24,036 nucleotides of DNA from Pseudomonadota bacterium (lineage in GTDB: Bacteria > Pseudomonadota > Gammaproteobacteria > Steroidobacterales > Steroidobacteraceae): contig JAJZFQ010000004.1 in NCBI GenBank assembly GCA_021805275.1, positions 1 to 24,036 on the forward strand, read 5' to 3'. The stretch's first letter is position 1; the number at the start of each line of letters is the position of its first letter. This document shows positions 1 through 9,077 of this stretch, piece by piece. The position numbers and the translations under genes are program-made. Below the pieces are notes generated by a model. That model did no database searches. It was not told the origin of the DNA and saw only the letters and a list, made by a program, of their open reading frames with translations.

Positions 1-94
1 CGGCGGCACCTCCAGGCAGATTATGTCGTGCGCACTTGCGCGTGCCCTCCGCGGTTCGGCGCCCACCACGCGCACGGCGAGAGGCCCTGAGCGC

Positions 95-111
95 GCCGGG
101 TGCAACCCGGC
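95..111 (-). terminator. Hairpin downstream of the aldehyde dehydrogenase gene
   Basis: A perfect 7-bp stem (GCCGGGT / ACCCGGC) with a 3-nt loop lies just after the aldehyde dehydrogenase stop codon on the minus strand. No T-run follows it, so it is only a plausible terminator or transcript 3' stabiliser. Bases 1-94 show no recognisable gene. Confidence 0.35.
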
Positions 112-123
112 CGTGCGATCGGG

Positions 124-1569
124 CTAGTGCGGCCCGCGCATCAGCAGCGCCGCCAGCCACCGCGCCCGCGGGCCGTAGGGCGGATGCAGAGCGCCGGTGA
201 GTTGCAATTTCGCCTCCAGGATCGCGCGCTCATGGGAGAAGGCGCGGATCCCCCACTCGCCGTGATAGCTGCCGATCCCGGAGTGATTGACCCCGCCGAA
301 GGGCAGGCGGTGCTGCAGGAACTGCATGGCGACCTGGTTGATGCAGCTGCCGCCGGCACTGGTGCGCTTCAGCATGCGCAGCGCCTGGGCGCGACGCCGG
401 CTCCACACATACAACGCGAGCGGCTTCGGTGCAGCGTTGATGCGTTCGATCACGTCCTCGTCGTGTTGGTAGCGGATGATCGGCAGCAGCGGGCCGAAGA
501 TCTCCTCGTGCATGATGCGCGCCTGCGCGGGAATCTCCCCGAGCAGCGTCGGGGACACGAAGCGTCGCTCGAGTTCGACTGTCCCGCCGTGCAGCAGCAC
601 CGCGCCATGCGCGCGCGCGTCGGCGAGCAGATCCGCCAGACGGTGCGCGTGACCTTCGGTGATGATGCGCGCGAAATCCGGACTGAGTGCGGCGTCGGCA
701 CCGTACCAGTCCGAGAGCCGCCGGCGGAAGCGTTCAACGACCGGCTCATAGACGTCGGCGTGCACGTACAGATGATCCGGGGCGATGCAGGTCTGCCCGG
801 CGTTCAGACATTTCGCCCAGGCGATCGTGTCGACGGCCTGCGCAATGTCGGCGCTGGCATCGATGATCACGGGAGACTTGCCACCGAGTTCGAGCGTGAC
901 GCTCGCCAGATGCTCTGCAGCCGCACTCATCACGATCCGGCCGACCGCGGGTGATCCGGTGAAGAAGATGTGATCGAACGGCAGTGCGAGGAGCGCCTGA
1001 CCCACCGAGACATCCCCCTCGAACAGCGCCACTTCGTGCTCATCGAACGCCTCGCGGACGATCTCGGCGAGCACGCGGGAGCTGTGCACCGCCAGCTCGG
1101 AGGTTTTGATGATCGCCGTGTTGCCGCAGGCCACGGCTGGAATCAGCGGCCCGAGCGTGAGCACGATGGGGTAGTTCCACGGGGACTGGATCAGCGTGCG
1201 CCCGCGCGGCTCGCGCTGGATCCACGCCCGCGTGCCGAGCGTCGCGACGGTCGGACGCACTCGGCGGGGACGCACCCAGCGGGCCAGGTGGCGGCGATGC
1301 TGGGCCAGATCACCGAGCAGCGGCAGCAGCTCGGCCAGTTCGGTTTCGACCGCCGGGCGGCCGAGGTCGGCCTGGAGAGCCTCGAGGATCTGCGCCCGGT
1401 GACGCATCAGAGTGTCGTGCAGCCGCGCGAGCTTCGCGAGTCGCTGCGGCACCGTCGACTCGCGCAAGCGCAGCGCGACGGCACGCTGCGCATCGAACAC
1501 CCGACGAATCCTGCCGGCCAGCTCGGTGTCGAGCGTGGCCGGAGCGGCGGAAGCAGCGGACTGGCTCAT
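124..1569 (-). CDS. Aldehyde dehydrogenase, coniferyl-aldehyde dehydrogenase-like
   Basis: A 481-residue NAD(P)-dependent aldehyde dehydrogenase that oxidises an aldehyde to its acid in the cytoplasm. The superfamily hallmarks are visible: SPWNYP with the oxyanion-hole Asn132, nucleotide-binding Lys155 (IIKTSE), FFTGSPAVG near 202-210, the general base Glu227 in LELGGKSP, and the nucleophile Cys261 in GQTC. The length and the LGGVNHSG-type C-terminal region resemble the CalB/class-3 aldehyde dehydrogenase branch. The substrate cannot be read from sequence. The open frame extends 75 codons upstream into the LysR gene. I start at the ATG at 1569, which has GAGG 7 nt upstream and a TATCAT -10-like box at 1606-1611. 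It lies 59 nt after the LysR gene on the same strand, so it may be cotranscribed with it or be its target. Confidence 0.9.
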   Translation of the reverse strand: MSQSAASAAPATLDTELAGRIRRVFDAQRAVALRLRESTVPQRLAKLARLHDTLMRHRAQILEALQADLGRPAVETELAELLPLLGDLAQHRRHLARWVRPRRVRPTVATLGTRAWIQREPRGRTLIQSPWNYPIVLTLGPLIPAVACGNTAIIKTSELAVHSSRVLAEIVREAFDEHEVALFEGDVSVGQALLALPFDHIFFTGSPAVGRIVMSAAAEHLASVTLELGGKSPVIIDASADIAQAVDTIAWAKCLNAGQTCIAPDHLYVHADVYEPVVERFRRRLSDWYGADAALSPDFARIITEGHAHRLADLLADARAHGAVLLHGGTVELERRFVSPTLLGEIPAQARIMHEEIFGPLLPIIRYQHDEDVIERINAAPKPLALYVWSRRRAQALRMLKRTSAGGSCINQVAMQFLQHRLPFGGVNHSGIGSYHGEWGIRAFSHERAILEAKLQLTGALHPPYGPRARWLAALLMRGPH

Positions 1570-1628
1570 CGAGAGGCCTCGCGGACGCTCAGCATGGACC
1601 GAGCAATGATACTGGAATCCCCGCACCG

Positions 1629-2537
1629 TTAGCCGACGCGGCGCGGCGGATCGGTGCTCAGCTCGCGCGCCGCCGCGATGAAATGGCGCACCGCACTCGA
1701 GCGCTCCTCCTCCCGGTACGCGACCCCGAGCAGCGCCTGCAGAGGCTCGCCCTCGAGCGCGAGGTACACCACCTGCTGCGGTTGCAGCGAACACATGCTC
1801 GCCGGCACGATCGACACGCCAATCGAGGCCGCCACCAGATTGATGGTCGAGGAGAGCTGCGGGGCGTACTGGCCGATCCGCGGCGTGAAACCGGCCGCCT
1901 CGCAGCCGCTGATCACCTCATCGGCCAGCCCCGGTCGCACCGCGCGCGGATACAGAATGAACGTCTCCTCGGCGAGCTCACGCAGCGCCACGCGCCCGCG
2001 TCTGGCCAGAGGGTGCGCCGCCGGGACCGCCGCCACCAGCGGCTCACGCTCGAGCACCGCGAACAACAGCCCGCGCCCCTCGCGCAGCGGCGGGCGCACG
2101 AACGCGACGTCAATCCTGCCCTCGCGCAGCTGCGCGACGAGCTCGGTGGACGGATGCTCCTCGAGGGAGACCTCCACCCCCGGATAATCGGTGCGAAACA
2201 CTCGCAGCGACTCGGTGACCCTCGCATTGAACGAGGCGGACTCGGTAAATCCCACCCGCACCCGGCCCGAGGCGCCGCTCGCGGCCGCTCGGGCCATCTG
2301 CGCGGCGCGCCGCACTTCCTCCAGGATGCGTCCCGCTTCGCGCGCGAACAGCTGCCCGGCATCCGTGAGGCGGATGCGGTAGCCGGATCGGTCGATGAGC
2401 ACGACCCCGAGCTCGGCCTCGAGCGCCTTGAGCTGCTGCGTCAGCGGGGGCTGCGACATGTTCAGCCGGCGCGCCGCCCGGGTGACGTTCAGCTCCTCGG
2501 CGACGGCCAGGAAGTAGCGCAAGTGGCGAAGTTCCAT
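1629..2537 (-). CDS. LysR-family transcriptional regulator, probable regulator of prpCDB
   Basis: A 302-residue LysR-type regulator. The N-terminal winged helix-turn-helix (about residues 1-60, with the [20 protein letters not shown] recognition region) is followed by a periplasmic-binding-protein-like effector domain (about 90-295). The frame extends 12 codons upstream, but MELRHLRYF is the typical family start and the ATG at 2537 is chosen. The gene is divergent from prpC with a 76-bp gap that holds an ATAT-N7-ATAT LysR box. That arrangement is classic for a LysR protein controlling its divergent neighbour and itself. The inferred ligand is a methylcitrate-cycle intermediate or propionyl-CoA derivative. 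The familiar enterobacterial PrpR (a sigma-54 activator) is not present here. Confidence 0.92.
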   Translation of the reverse strand: MELRHLRYFLAVAEELNVTRAARRLNMSQPPLTQQLKALEAELGVVLIDRSGYRIRLTDAGQLFAREAGRILEEVRRAAQMARAAASGASGRVRVGFTESASFNARVTESLRVFRTDYPGVEVSLEEHPSTELVAQLREGRIDVAFVRPPLREGRGLLFAVLEREPLVAAVPAAHPLARRGRVALRELAEETFILYPRAVRPGLADEVISGCEAAGFTPRIGQYAPQLSSTINLVAASIGVSIVPASMCSLQPQQVVYLALEGEPLQALLGVAYREEERSSAVRHFIAAARELSTDPPRRVG

Positions 2538-2539
2538 GA

Positions 2540-2558
2540 CGATATTTTTCACATATCG
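2540..2558. promoter_or_regulatory. LysR-type operator between lysR and prpC
   Basis: A perfect inverted repeat, CGATAT-N7-ATATCG, contains ATAT-N7-ATAT and the T-N11-A core of LysR boxes. It starts two bases upstream of the regulator's own start codon. Its centre (2549) is 65 bp upstream of the prpC ATG, which is also the inferred transcription start. Position -65 is where LysR recognition sites usually sit. Confidence 0.65.
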
Positions 2559-2601
2559 AGTTTTGATTTTCAATGTATTTTCGTCTAGTTCTGAAGCGGA
2601 C

Positions 2602-2607
2602 TACAGT
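2602..2607 (+). promoter_or_regulatory. -10 element of prpC, probable leaderless start
   Basis: TACAGT matches TATAAT at four of six positions. It ends 6 nt before the prpC ATG, so transcription would begin at or within a base or two of the start codon. No purine-rich Shine-Dalgarno precedes the ATG. The -35 region (TTTCGT at 17-bp spacing) is poor, as expected for an activator-dependent promoter. Confidence 0.5.
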
Positions 2608-2613
2608 GCGGCC

Positions 2614-3774
2614 ATGAACCAGCCAGACCAGCCGGCCACCGCGCCGAAGGCGAAGAAATCCGTCGCGCTCTCGGGCGTGCCGGCGGGCAACACCGAGCTG
2701 TGCACCGTGGGGCGCAGCGGCAACGATCTGCACTACCGCGGCTACGACATCCTTGAGATCGCCACGGCCTGCGAGTACGAGGAGATCGCTCATCTGCTGA
2801 TTCACGGGAGCCTGCCGAACCGCACGGAACTCGCCGCCTACAAGGCCAAGCTGCGAGCGCTCTGCGGCCTGCCGGCCACGGTCCGTACGGTGCTCGAGAG
2901 CCTGCCGGCCGCATCGCATCCCATGGACGTGTTGCGCACCGGTGTGTCGGCCCTCGGCTGTGCACTGCCGGAGAAGGATGAGCACGGCGCCGCCGGCGCG
3001 CGCGACATCGCCGATCGTCTGATCGCCTCGCTCGGCTCGATGCTGGCCTACTGGTATCACGCCAGCCATGGCGGACATCGCATCGGCGTCGAGACGGACG
3101 ATGACTCGATCGGCGGACACTTCCTGCACCTGCTGCACCGCCGGCCGCCGCCGGCGCAGTGGGTGCGCGCGATGCACACCTCGCTCATCCTCTATGCCGA
3201 GCACGAATTCAACGCCTCAACCTTCACCGCGCGCGTGATTGCCGGCACCGGGTCCGATCTGTACTCGTGCATCACCGGTGCGATCGGCGCGCTGCGCGGG
3301 CCGAAGCACGGCGGTGCCAACGAAGTGGCCTGCGAGATCCAGCAACGCTATGCCGATCCGGACAGCGCCGAGGCGGACATCCTGGCGCGCCTGGCGAGAA
3401 AGGAAGTGATCATCGGCTTCGGCCATCCGGTGTATACGGTGGCCGACCCGCGTCACCAGATCGTCAAGCAACTGGCCCGCGAACTCGCCGAGCAGACCGG
3501 TGATCTGAAGATGTTCGCGGTCGCTGATCGCCTCGAGACGGTGATGATGCGCGAGAAGCGCATGTTCCCCAATCTCGACTGGTTCTCCGCAGTCTCCTAT
3601 CACCTGATGGGCGTGCCGACTGCGATGTTCACGCCTCTGTTCGTCATCGCACGCACCGCCGGCTGGGCGGCGCACGTGCTCGAGCAGCGCGCCGACGGCA
3701 AGATCATCCGCCCGACTGCCCATTACGTCGGCCCCGAACCGCGCCCGTTCGCACCCATCGAACGCCGTCCCTGA
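2614..3774 (+). CDS. prpC: 2-methylcitrate synthase
   Basis: A 386-residue citrate-synthase-family enzyme that condenses propionyl-CoA with oxaloacetate to give 2-methylcitrate, the first step of the methylcitrate cycle. The catalytic triad is visible: His232 in GPKHGGANE, His271 in the signature [14 protein letters not shown], and Asp322 in NLDWFSA. The short length and lack of an N-terminal extra domain match PrpC rather than the hexameric gram-negative GltA. The adjoining prpD and prpB settle the assignment. The frame is open 26 codons upstream, but that part reads as AT-rich promoter DNA, so the ATG at 2614 is chosen. It is the first gene of prpC-prpD-prpB, with a likely leaderless mRNA. 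Confidence 0.95.
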   Translation: MNQPDQPATAPKAKKSVALSGVPAGNTELCTVGRSGNDLHYRGYDILEIATACEYEEIAHLLIHGSLPNRTELAAYKAKLRALCGLPATVRTVLESLPAASHPMDVLRTGVSALGCALPEKDEHGAAGARDIADRLIASLGSMLAYWYHASHGGHRIGVETDDDSIGGHFLHLLHRRPPPAQWVRAMHTSLILYAEHEFNASTFTARVIAGTGSDLYSCITGAIGALRGPKHGGANEVACEIQQRYADPDSAEADILARLARKEVIIGFGHPVYTVADPRHQIVKQLARELAEQTGDLKMFAVADRLETVMMREKRMFPNLDWFSAVSYHLMGVPTAMFTPLFVIARTAGWAAHVLEQRADGKIIRPTAHYVGPEPRPFAPIERRP

Positions 3775-3796
3775 ATCCGCAACGGTGACCCCTCAC

Positions 3797-5248
3797 ATGT
3801 CCGCTCATCACGACTCCGCCCGTCCGGCCCCGGATAAGGTTCTGACCGACATCGTCGATTACGTGCTCGATGCCGAGCCGCTCAGCGAGCTCGCCTATCA
3901 GACCGCGCACTACTGTCTGCTCGATACGCTCGGCTGCGGCCTCGAGGCGCTCGAGTACCCGGCGTGCACCAAGTTGCTCGGCCCGATCGTCCCCGGCACC
4001 ACGGTGCCGAACGGCGCGCGCGTCCCGGGCACCCAGTTCCAGCTCGACCCGATCCAGGCCGCCTTCAACATCGGGGCGATGATCCGCTGGCTCGACTTCA
4101 ACGACACCTGGCTCGCCGCCGAATGGGGCCACCCGTCCGACAACCTCGGCGGCATCCTCGCCACCGCCGACTGGCTCTCGCGCCAGGCGATTGCGAACGC
4201 GCGCGCGCCGCTGACCATGCGCGAGGTGCTCACCGGAATGATCCGGGCGCACGAGATCCAGGGCGTGATCGCGCTTGAGAACAGCTTCAACCGCGTCGGT
4301 CTCGACCACGTGGTGCTGGTGAAGGTGGCCTCGACCGCGGTGGTCGGCCAGCTGCTCGGCCTGACGCGTGCTGAGCTCATCAATGCCGTCTCGCTCGCCT
4401 GGGTCGACGGGCAGAGCCTGCGCACCTACCGACATGCGCCGAACGCCGGCTCGCGCAAGAGCTGGGCGGCCGGCGATGCCACCAGCCGCGCCGTACGGCT
4501 CGCGCTGATCGCGCGCACCGGGGAGATGGGCTACCCGACCGTACTCAGCGCCAAGACCTGGGGCTTCTACGACGCGCTGTTCAAGGGACAGCCGCTGAAG
4601 TTCTCCCGCGGCTACGGCTCGTACGTGATGGAGAACGTGCTGTTTAAGATTTCCTACCCGGCCGAGTTCCACGCGCAGACGGCCGTGGAGGCGGCCATGC
4701 AGATCCACCGGCACCTCGCGCAGCTCGGGGTCGGCGTCGAGGCGATCGAACGCATCACGGTGCGCACGCACGAGGCGTGCGTGCGCATCATCGACAAGCA
4801 CGGTCCGCTCGCCAATCCGGCCGACCGCGATCACTGCATTCAATACATGGTGGCCGTGCCTCTGCTGTTCGGCCGCCTCACCGCCGCCGACTATGAAGAC
4901 GGCGTAGCGAGCGATCCGCGCATCGATGCGCTGCGCGCGCGCATCCACTGCGTCGAGGACCCGCAGTTCACGCGGGATTACCTCGACCCCGAGAAGCGCT
5001 CCATCGCCAATGCGCTCACCGTGCGCCTGACCGACGGTCGCGAGCTAGCGGAGGTCGTGGTCGAGTATCCGCTCGGCCACCGCCGCCGCCGCACCGATGG
5101 CATCCCGCTGCTGATCGAGAAATTCCGTCGCAATCTGGCGCGGCGGTTCCCGCAGAAGCAGCAGCGCGTGATCGCCGAGGTGTCGCTCGAGCAGAGTCGG
5201 CTCGAGCGCACACCCGTCCACGAGTATCTGGATCTGTTCGTCATCTGA
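3797..5248 (+). CDS. prpD: 2-methylcitrate dehydratase
   Basis: A 483-residue MmgE/PrpD-family protein, the usual length for PrpD. It dehydrates 2-methylcitrate to 2-methyl-cis-aconitate without an iron-sulfur cluster. Family landmarks include [10 protein letters not shown] near the N-terminus, [20 protein letters not shown], the [18 protein letters not shown] segment, [15 protein letters not shown], and the C-terminal [14 protein letters not shown]. It follows prpC by 22 nt. A GTG at 3785 is an alternative start in the same frame, but the ATG at 3797 gives the expected N-terminus. AcnD and PrpF, which replace PrpD in some bacteria, are absent, in keeping with a true PrpD pathway. Confidence 0.95.
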   Translation: MSAHHDSARPAPDKVLTDIVDYVLDAEPLSELAYQTAHYCLLDTLGCGLEALEYPACTKLLGPIVPGTTVPNGARVPGTQFQLDPIQAAFNIGAMIRWLDFNDTWLAAEWGHPSDNLGGILATADWLSRQAIANARAPLTMREVLTGMIRAHEIQGVIALENSFNRVGLDHVVLVKVASTAVVGQLLGLTRAELINAVSLAWVDGQSLRTYRHAPNAGSRKSWAAGDATSRAVRLALIARTGEMGYPTVLSAKTWGFYDALFKGQPLKFSRGYGSYVMENVLFKISYPAEFHAQTAVEAAMQIHRHLAQLGVGVEAIERITVRTHEACVRIIDKHGPLANPADRDHCIQYMVAVPLLFGRLTAADYEDGVASDPRIDALRARIHCVEDPQFTRDYLDPEKRSIANALTVRLTDGRELAEVVVEYPLGHRRRRTDGIPLLIEKFRRNLARRFPQKQQRVIAEVSLEQSRLERTPVHEYLDLFVI

Positions 5249-5259
5249 GGGCCACGGCG

Positions 5260-6165
5260 TTGAGCACGTATCTGATTGGCGCAGATCTGCCCACCACGCC
5301 CGCCGGCGAGCGCTTCCGCACGCTCGTGCGCCGCGGGCCCATCCTGCCGCTGCCGGGGGCGTACAACGGACTGGCCGCGCTGCAGGCCAAACGGGCCGGC
5401 TTCGAGGCGCTGTATCTGTCGGGCGCCGCGATGAGCGCCTCGATGGGCTTGCCCGACCTGGGCATCATCACCGTGGAGGACGTGTGCGGGTTCATCCGCC
5501 AGGTCACCCGTGCCTGCGCATTGCCGGTTCTGGTCGACGGGGACACCGGCTACGGGGAGGCGCTGAATGTGATGCACATGGTGCGCGCATTCGAGGAGGC
5601 CGGCGCCGCGGCCGTGCACATCGAGGATCAGGTGCTGCCCAAGAAGTGCGGTCACCTCAACGACAAGCGCCTCGTGGCCGCCGAGGAGATGGCCGCGAAG
5701 ATCGCCGCCGCGGCGCGTGCACGCCGCCACCTGTACATCATCGCGCGCACCGATGCGGCGGCCAGCGAGGGCCTCGACGGCGCGGTGGCGCGGGCTCGGC
5801 GGTATCTCGAGGCGGGCGCCGATGCCATTTTTCCGGAAGCCCTGACCAGCGCGCAGATGTTCCGCGAATTCGCCCAGCGCATCGACGCGCCGTTGCTCGC
5901 GAACATGACTGAATTCGGCCGCACGCCCTATTTCACGGCCGAAGAGTTCCGCGCCATGGGCTATCGAATGGTGATCTGGCCGGTGAGTGCGCTGCGAATC
6001 GCGGCGAAGGCACACGAGGAGCTGTACGCGACGATCGCTCGCGAGGGCGGCCCGAAGAGCCTCATCGGCCGGATGCAGACACGCCAGGAGCTCTATGAAA
6101 CCATCGCGTATGCGGACTACGAGACGCTCGATGCCTCGATCGTCAAGAGCGTCGTACCAAGGTGA
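5260..6165 (+). CDS. prpB: 2-methylisocitrate lyase
   Basis: A 301-residue member of the isocitrate lyase/PEP mutase superfamily. It cleaves 2-methylisocitrate to pyruvate and succinate, closing the methylcitrate cycle. The signature KKCGH lies at residues 128-132 with catalytic Cys130, and the Mg-binding region is VDGDTGYG. At about 300 residues it is clearly PrpB-sized and far shorter than AceA in the same window. The start codon is TTG at 5260. GAGGG at 5247-5251, overlapping the prpD stop, is a good Shine-Dalgarno with 8-nt spacing and supports this start. The 11-nt gap after prpD implies cotranscription. The hydration step between PrpD and PrpB must use an aconitase encoded elsewhere. 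Confidence 0.95.
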   Translation: MSTYLIGADLPTTPAGERFRTLVRRGPILPLPGAYNGLAALQAKRAGFEALYLSGAAMSASMGLPDLGIITVEDVCGFIRQVTRACALPVLVDGDTGYGEALNVMHMVRAFEEAGAAAVHIEDQVLPKKCGHLNDKRLVAAEEMAAKIAAAARARRHLYIIARTDAAASEGLDGAVARARRYLEAGADAIFPEALTSAQMFREFAQRIDAPLLANMTEFGRTPYFTAEEFRAMGYRMVIWPVSALRIAAKAHEELYATIAREGGPKSLIGRMQTRQELYETIAYADYETLDASIVKSVVPR

Positions 6166-6171
6166 GCGTCG

Positions 6172-6191
6172 ACCCGCGCAGGCGCGCGGGT
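6172..6191. terminator. Hairpin between prpB and the convergent small peptide gene
   Basis: An 8-bp perfect stem (ACCCGCGC / GCGCGGGT) with a 4-nt loop lies 6 nt after the prpB stop codon. It overlaps the palindrome GGGTTCGAACCC (6188-6199). It sits between two convergent genes and could end transcription from both sides. No T-run is present. Confidence 0.45.
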
Positions 6192-6202
6192 TCGAACCCG
6201 TG

Positions 6203-6289
6203 TTACTCGCTCTTCGAGACGATGGTGTCGATCGAGTAGCCGATCAGCAGCGCGAAGGTGAGGATGATCTGCGATGCAGCAATAACCAT
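6203..6289 (-). CDS. Small single-pass membrane peptide, 28 residues
   Basis: The predicted peptide has a hydrophobic core (about residues 2-20, VIAASQIILTFALLIGYSI) and a polar tail ending DTIVSKSE. It looks like one inner-membrane helix. The evidence for translation is the start site: AAAGGAAG lies 6-7 nt before the ATG at 6289, one of the best Shine-Dalgarno sequences in the window. A TACACT -10-like box lies at 6323-6328 on the same strand. I do not recognise a family and propose no function. The reading frame extends further upstream, but that part is unlike protein. It converges on prpB and diverges from slyD, so it is probably a separate transcript. Confidence 0.55.
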   Translation of the reverse strand: MVIAASQIILTFALLIGYSIDTIVSKSE

Positions 6290-6298
6290 GTGCTTCTT

Positions 6299-6340
6299 CC
6301 TTTGGATTAACCAACGCGCGCAAGTGTAGAGATCCAAAGG
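6299..6340 (-). repeat. 9-bp inverted repeat spanning the promoter and Shine-Dalgarno of the small peptide gene
   Basis: CCTTTGGAT at 6299-6307 and ATCCAAAGG at 6332-6340 are perfect complements 24 nt apart. On the minus strand the proximal arm contains the AAAGG of the peptide's Shine-Dalgarno. The -10-like box TACACT lies in the spacer. It could be an operator, or an RNA stem that masks the ribosome site in longer transcripts. Confidence 0.5.
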
Positions 6341-6530
6341 TGCCGCGACATGTCCATCGCGGGAGTCGTGACCCTGTCCAGCGCGGGGGCGGTGCGGATA
6401 TTCCTTTCGAGAGAGCCGCACGCCTCCCCCGGCGTGACGGCGGCGCGCTCGGCGCGCTAGAATTCAGCCTGTTCGCGCAGATCCGCTGCGCCACATTTCT
6501 TCCTCTTTCTGCACTTCCGGAGCCTCTTTG

Positions 6531-7016
6531 ATGGCCATTGGCACAGATTCCGTCGTCAGCATTCACTACACCCTCAAGGACGATACCGGCACGGTGCTCG
6601 ACCGCTCCGAGACGGGCGAGCCGCTTGCCTACCTGCACGGCCACGGCAACCTCATCGCCGGCCTCGAGCAGGAACTGACGGGCAAGAACTCAGGCGATGA
6701 GCTCACGGTCACAGTGCCGGCGGCGCAAGGCTACGGCGAATACGATGAGCGCCTCGTCCAGAGCGTGCCACGCCGCTCGCTGCGCGGGATCAAGGACGTG
6801 AAGGTCGGCATGCGCCTGCATGCGCAGAGCGCCGAAGGGCCCCAGGCCCTCACCGTGACCAAGATCCTCGGCGACATGGTGACACTCGACGGCAACCACC
6901 CGCTGGCGGGCAAGAGCCTGCACTTCGAAGTGAGGATCGAGGAGGTGCGCGCCGCCACGGCGGAAGAACTCTCGCACGGCCACGTGCACGGACCGCACGG
7001 CCACCACGATCACTGA
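6531..7016 (+). CDS. slyD: FKBP-type peptidyl-prolyl isomerase, SlyD family
   Basis: A 161-residue cytoplasmic prolyl isomerase and metallochaperone. The FKBP half reads VVSIHYTLKDDTGTVLDRS at the N-terminus, and GLEQELTGKNSGDE and AAQGYGEYD follow. The insert-in-flap chaperone domain occupies about residues 70-125, then NHPLAGKSLHFEV returns to the FKBP fold. The C-terminus has seven histidines within its last 14 residues (HGHVHGPHGHHDH), the nickel-binding type of tail, though shorter and without the cysteines of E. coli SlyD. A TTG codon directly precedes the chosen ATG at 6531. No strong Shine-Dalgarno is visible. It is a single-gene unit closed by the hairpin at 7025-7067. Confidence 0.93.
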   Translation: MAIGTDSVVSIHYTLKDDTGTVLDRSETGEPLAYLHGHGNLIAGLEQELTGKNSGDELTVTVPAAQGYGEYDERLVQSVPRRSLRGIKDVKVGMRLHAQSAEGPQALTVTKILGDMVTLDGNHPLAGKSLHFEVRIEEVRAATAEELSHGHVHGPHGHHDH

Positions 7017-7024
7017 AAGACGCT

Positions 7025-7067
7025 GCCCAGGGTCCGTCGGCGCTGAGCGCGCCGACGGACCCTGGGC
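7025..7067. terminator. Perfect 19-bp inverted repeat, bidirectional terminator
   Basis: The arms at 7025-7043 and 7049-7067 are perfectly complementary over 19 bp, with the 5-nt loop TGAGC. The hairpin lies 8 nt after slyD and 60 nt after the stop of the convergent oxygenase gene, so it can serve both. There is no U-tract. Its length and perfection are unusual for this window. Confidence 0.7.
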
Positions 7068-7127
7068 GAGCCCTGCAGCAGACCGCACGGACGGCGGATC
7101 ACGCCCGACGTACGCGGCCGGGCGGAC

Positions 7128-7736
7128 TCAGAACCAGCCGTAATTGAAGCTGATGCTGATGCGCTCGCCGGCCGGGTTGGCCGGGACCTCGTGGCGCAAC
7201 CAGCTCTCGAACAGCACGATGCTGCCCGCGGCGGCCGGGATCTCGACCCATGGCCGGTTGGTGCGACTCGCACCGCGGCGCCGCGGTGGCGCGGCCATCA
7301 TGCGCTCGAGCCTCGGATCTTCGAGTTTCAGCGCCGCGCAGCCGCGCGGCGTCTTGAGATAGTACGTGCCGCTGATGGTCGCAAGCGGATGCAGGTGCAA
7401 TCCGTGCGCGGTACCGCGCGGCATGACGTTCACCCAGCAGTCGGTCATGCTGAGCGCCCGCCCCGTCAGGTCGAACTCGAGCGCACGCGCGAACGCGGCA
7501 ACGTGCCGGTCGAGCGCACGCTCCAGCGCCGCGAACGTCGGGGAGAGCTGGTGCATCCGGAACGCCGAGCCGTACGAGGTGTAGCCGCCCGGATAATTCT
7601 TCGCCGACCAGCGCCGGCCGCCTGCATCGTCCAACTGCAGTTGACGGCACTCGCGCAGCAGCCGCGGCCCGAGGCGGGCCGCGGCGGGGACTCGCCGGGA
7701 GTAGATCAACGTCGGAAACAGTCGCTGCAGACTCAT
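7128..7736 (-). CDS. Putative Fe(II)/2-oxoglutarate oxygenase, TIGR02466 family
   Basis: A 202-residue protein that reads like the TIGR02466 family: LFPTLIY at the N-terminus, GYTSYGSAF near 51-59, DCWVNVMPRGTAHGLHLHP (99-117), SGTYYLKTPRG (122-132) and a C-terminal RHEVPANPAGERISISFNYGW. By family analogy, histidines in the H111-H114-H116 cluster and His182 would bind iron and Arg192 would bind 2-oxoglutarate. The substrate is unknown. It follows aceA by 24 nt and could be cotranscribed. A TATACT box ends 6 nt before its ATG with no Shine-Dalgarno, suggesting its own leaderless promoter too. Confidence 0.8.
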   Translation of the reverse strand: MSLQRLFPTLIYSRRVPAAARLGPRLLRECRQLQLDDAGGRRWSAKNYPGGYTSYGSAFRMHQLSPTFAALERALDRHVAAFARALEFDLTGRALSMTDCWVNVMPRGTAHGLHLHPLATISGTYYLKTPRGCAALKLEDPRLERMMAAPPRRRGASRTNRPWVEIPAAAGSIVLFESWLRHEVPANPAGERISISFNYGWF

Positions 7737-7742
7737 CCGGCA

Positions 7743-7748
7743 AGTATA
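7743..7748 (-). promoter_or_regulatory. -10 element of the TIGR02466 oxygenase gene, probable leaderless start
   Basis: On the minus strand TATACT (five of six to TATAAT) is followed by six bases, TGCCGG, and then the ATG at 7736. There is no Shine-Dalgarno. The -35 region would fall inside the end of aceA and is not recognisable. Confidence 0.45.
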
Positions 7749-7760
7749 TCGGCCCGGCGC

Positions 7761-9059
7761 TCACCCGGTGGCGAACTGCTGCACCTCCGTGCTGCCGACG
7801 AGCGCCTCGAGCGAGGACGTCCCGCCGGTGATCGCCTGGGTCAGCTCATCGAAGTACCCGGCGCCGACTTCGCGCTGATGGCGCGTCGCGCTGTAGCCGT
7901 GGCGCTCGGCCGCGAACTCCGCCTCCTGCAGCTCGACATAGGCGCTCATCTGTCGATCGCGGTAGCCGCGGGCCAGCTCGAACATCGAGAAGTTCAGCGC
8001 ATGGAACCCCGCCAGGGTGATGAACTGGAACCGATAACCCATGGCACCGAGCTCGCGCTGGAAGCGCGCGATGGTCCCGTCATCGAGCTTTCGCTTCCAG
8101 TTGAACGACGGCGAGCAGTTGTACGCGAGCAGCTTGCCGGGGAAGCGCTGGTGCAGCGCTTCGGCGAAGCGGCGCGCCTCCTCCAGATCCGGCTTGGCCG
8201 TCTCGCACCACACCAGGTCGGCATAGGGCGCATACGCGAGCCCGCGAGCAATCGCCTGGTCGAGTCCGGCGCGGACGTGGCAGAACCCTTCGGCGGTGCG
8301 ACCGCGCGCCGTATCGATGAACGGCCGGTCGCGCTCATCCACATCGGCGGTGAGGAGCTTGGCCCCTTCGGCATCGGTCCGCGCCACCAGCACGGTCGGC
8401 ACGTTGCACACATCGGCGGCGAGCCGAGCGGCGAGCAGCTTGTTGATCGCCTCCTGGGTCGGGACGAGCACTTTACCGCCCATGTGTCCGCACTTCTTCG
8501 CCGAGGACAGCTGGTCTTCGAAATGCGCGCCGGCCGCGCCCGCCTCGATCAGCTGTTTCATCAGCTCGAAGGCGTTCAGCACCCCGCCGAAGCCGGCCTC
8601 GGCATCGGCAATGATCGGTTTCAACCAATCGGTGCTGTCGTTGCCTTCCGCATGATGAATCTGGTCCGCGCGCCGCAGCGTTGAGTTGATGCGTCGCACG
8701 ACCGCGGGCACCGAGTCGCTCGGGTACAGCGACTGATCGGGATACATCTGCCCGGAGAGGTTGGCGTCGGCGGCCACCTGCCAGCCCGAGAGGTAGATGG
8801 CATCGAGCCCGGCCTTGACCTGCTGCATCGCCTGATTGCCGGTGAGCGCGCCGAGGGCGTTGACGAACGGGCGCTCGTTCAGCATCCGCCAGAGTTTCTC
8901 GGCGGTCAGGCGCGCCAGGGAGTGCTCGACGGCGATCGTGCCGCGCAGGCGCACCACATCCTCGGGCTGATAGGCGCGCTCGATGCCACGCCAGCGGGGG
9001 GAGTCTTGCCACGACCGGCGCAGCTCTTGTGCGCTCGGCAACAGGTCATCAGGTCTCAT
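7761..9059 (-). CDS. aceA: Isocitrate lyase
   Basis: A 432-residue isocitrate lyase that splits isocitrate into succinate and glyoxylate for the glyoxylate bypass. The signature [13 protein letters not shown] is present with catalytic Cys190. Other family segments are [21 protein letters not shown], the metal-site region [11 protein letters not shown], and [14 protein letters not shown] near the C-terminus. The length matches E. coli AceA (434). The start at 9059 is supported by GGAGGA 6 nt upstream. It lies 18 nt after aceB on the same strand. It is the larger paralogue of PrpB at 5260-6165. Confidence 0.97.
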   Translation of the reverse strand: MRPDDLLPSAQELRRSWQDSPRWRGIERAYQPEDVVRLRGTIAVEHSLARLTAEKLWRMLNERPFVNALGALTGNQAMQQVKAGLDAIYLSGWQVAADANLSGQMYPDQSLYPSDSVPAVVRRINSTLRRADQIHHAEGNDSTDWLKPIIADAEAGFGGVLNAFELMKQLIEAGAAGAHFEDQLSSAKKCGHMGGKVLVPTQEAINKLLAARLAADVCNVPTVLVARTDAEGAKLLTADVDERDRPFIDTARGRTAEGFCHVRAGLDQAIARGLAYAPYADLVWCETAKPDLEEARRFAEALHQRFPGKLLAYNCSPSFNWKRKLDDGTIARFQRELGAMGYRFQFITLAGFHALNFSMFELARGYRDRQMSAYVELQEAEFAAERHGYSATRHQREVGAGYFDELTQAITGGTSSLEALVGSTEVQQFATG

Positions 9060-9077
9060 ACTCAGTCCTCCAGGGCG

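Noticed and set aside
6184..6200. GCGGGTTCGAACCCG resembles a tRNA T-arm
   Set aside because: No acceptor stem, anticodon arm or CCA end can be built around it on either strand. It is better explained by overlapping palindromes in the prpB terminator region.
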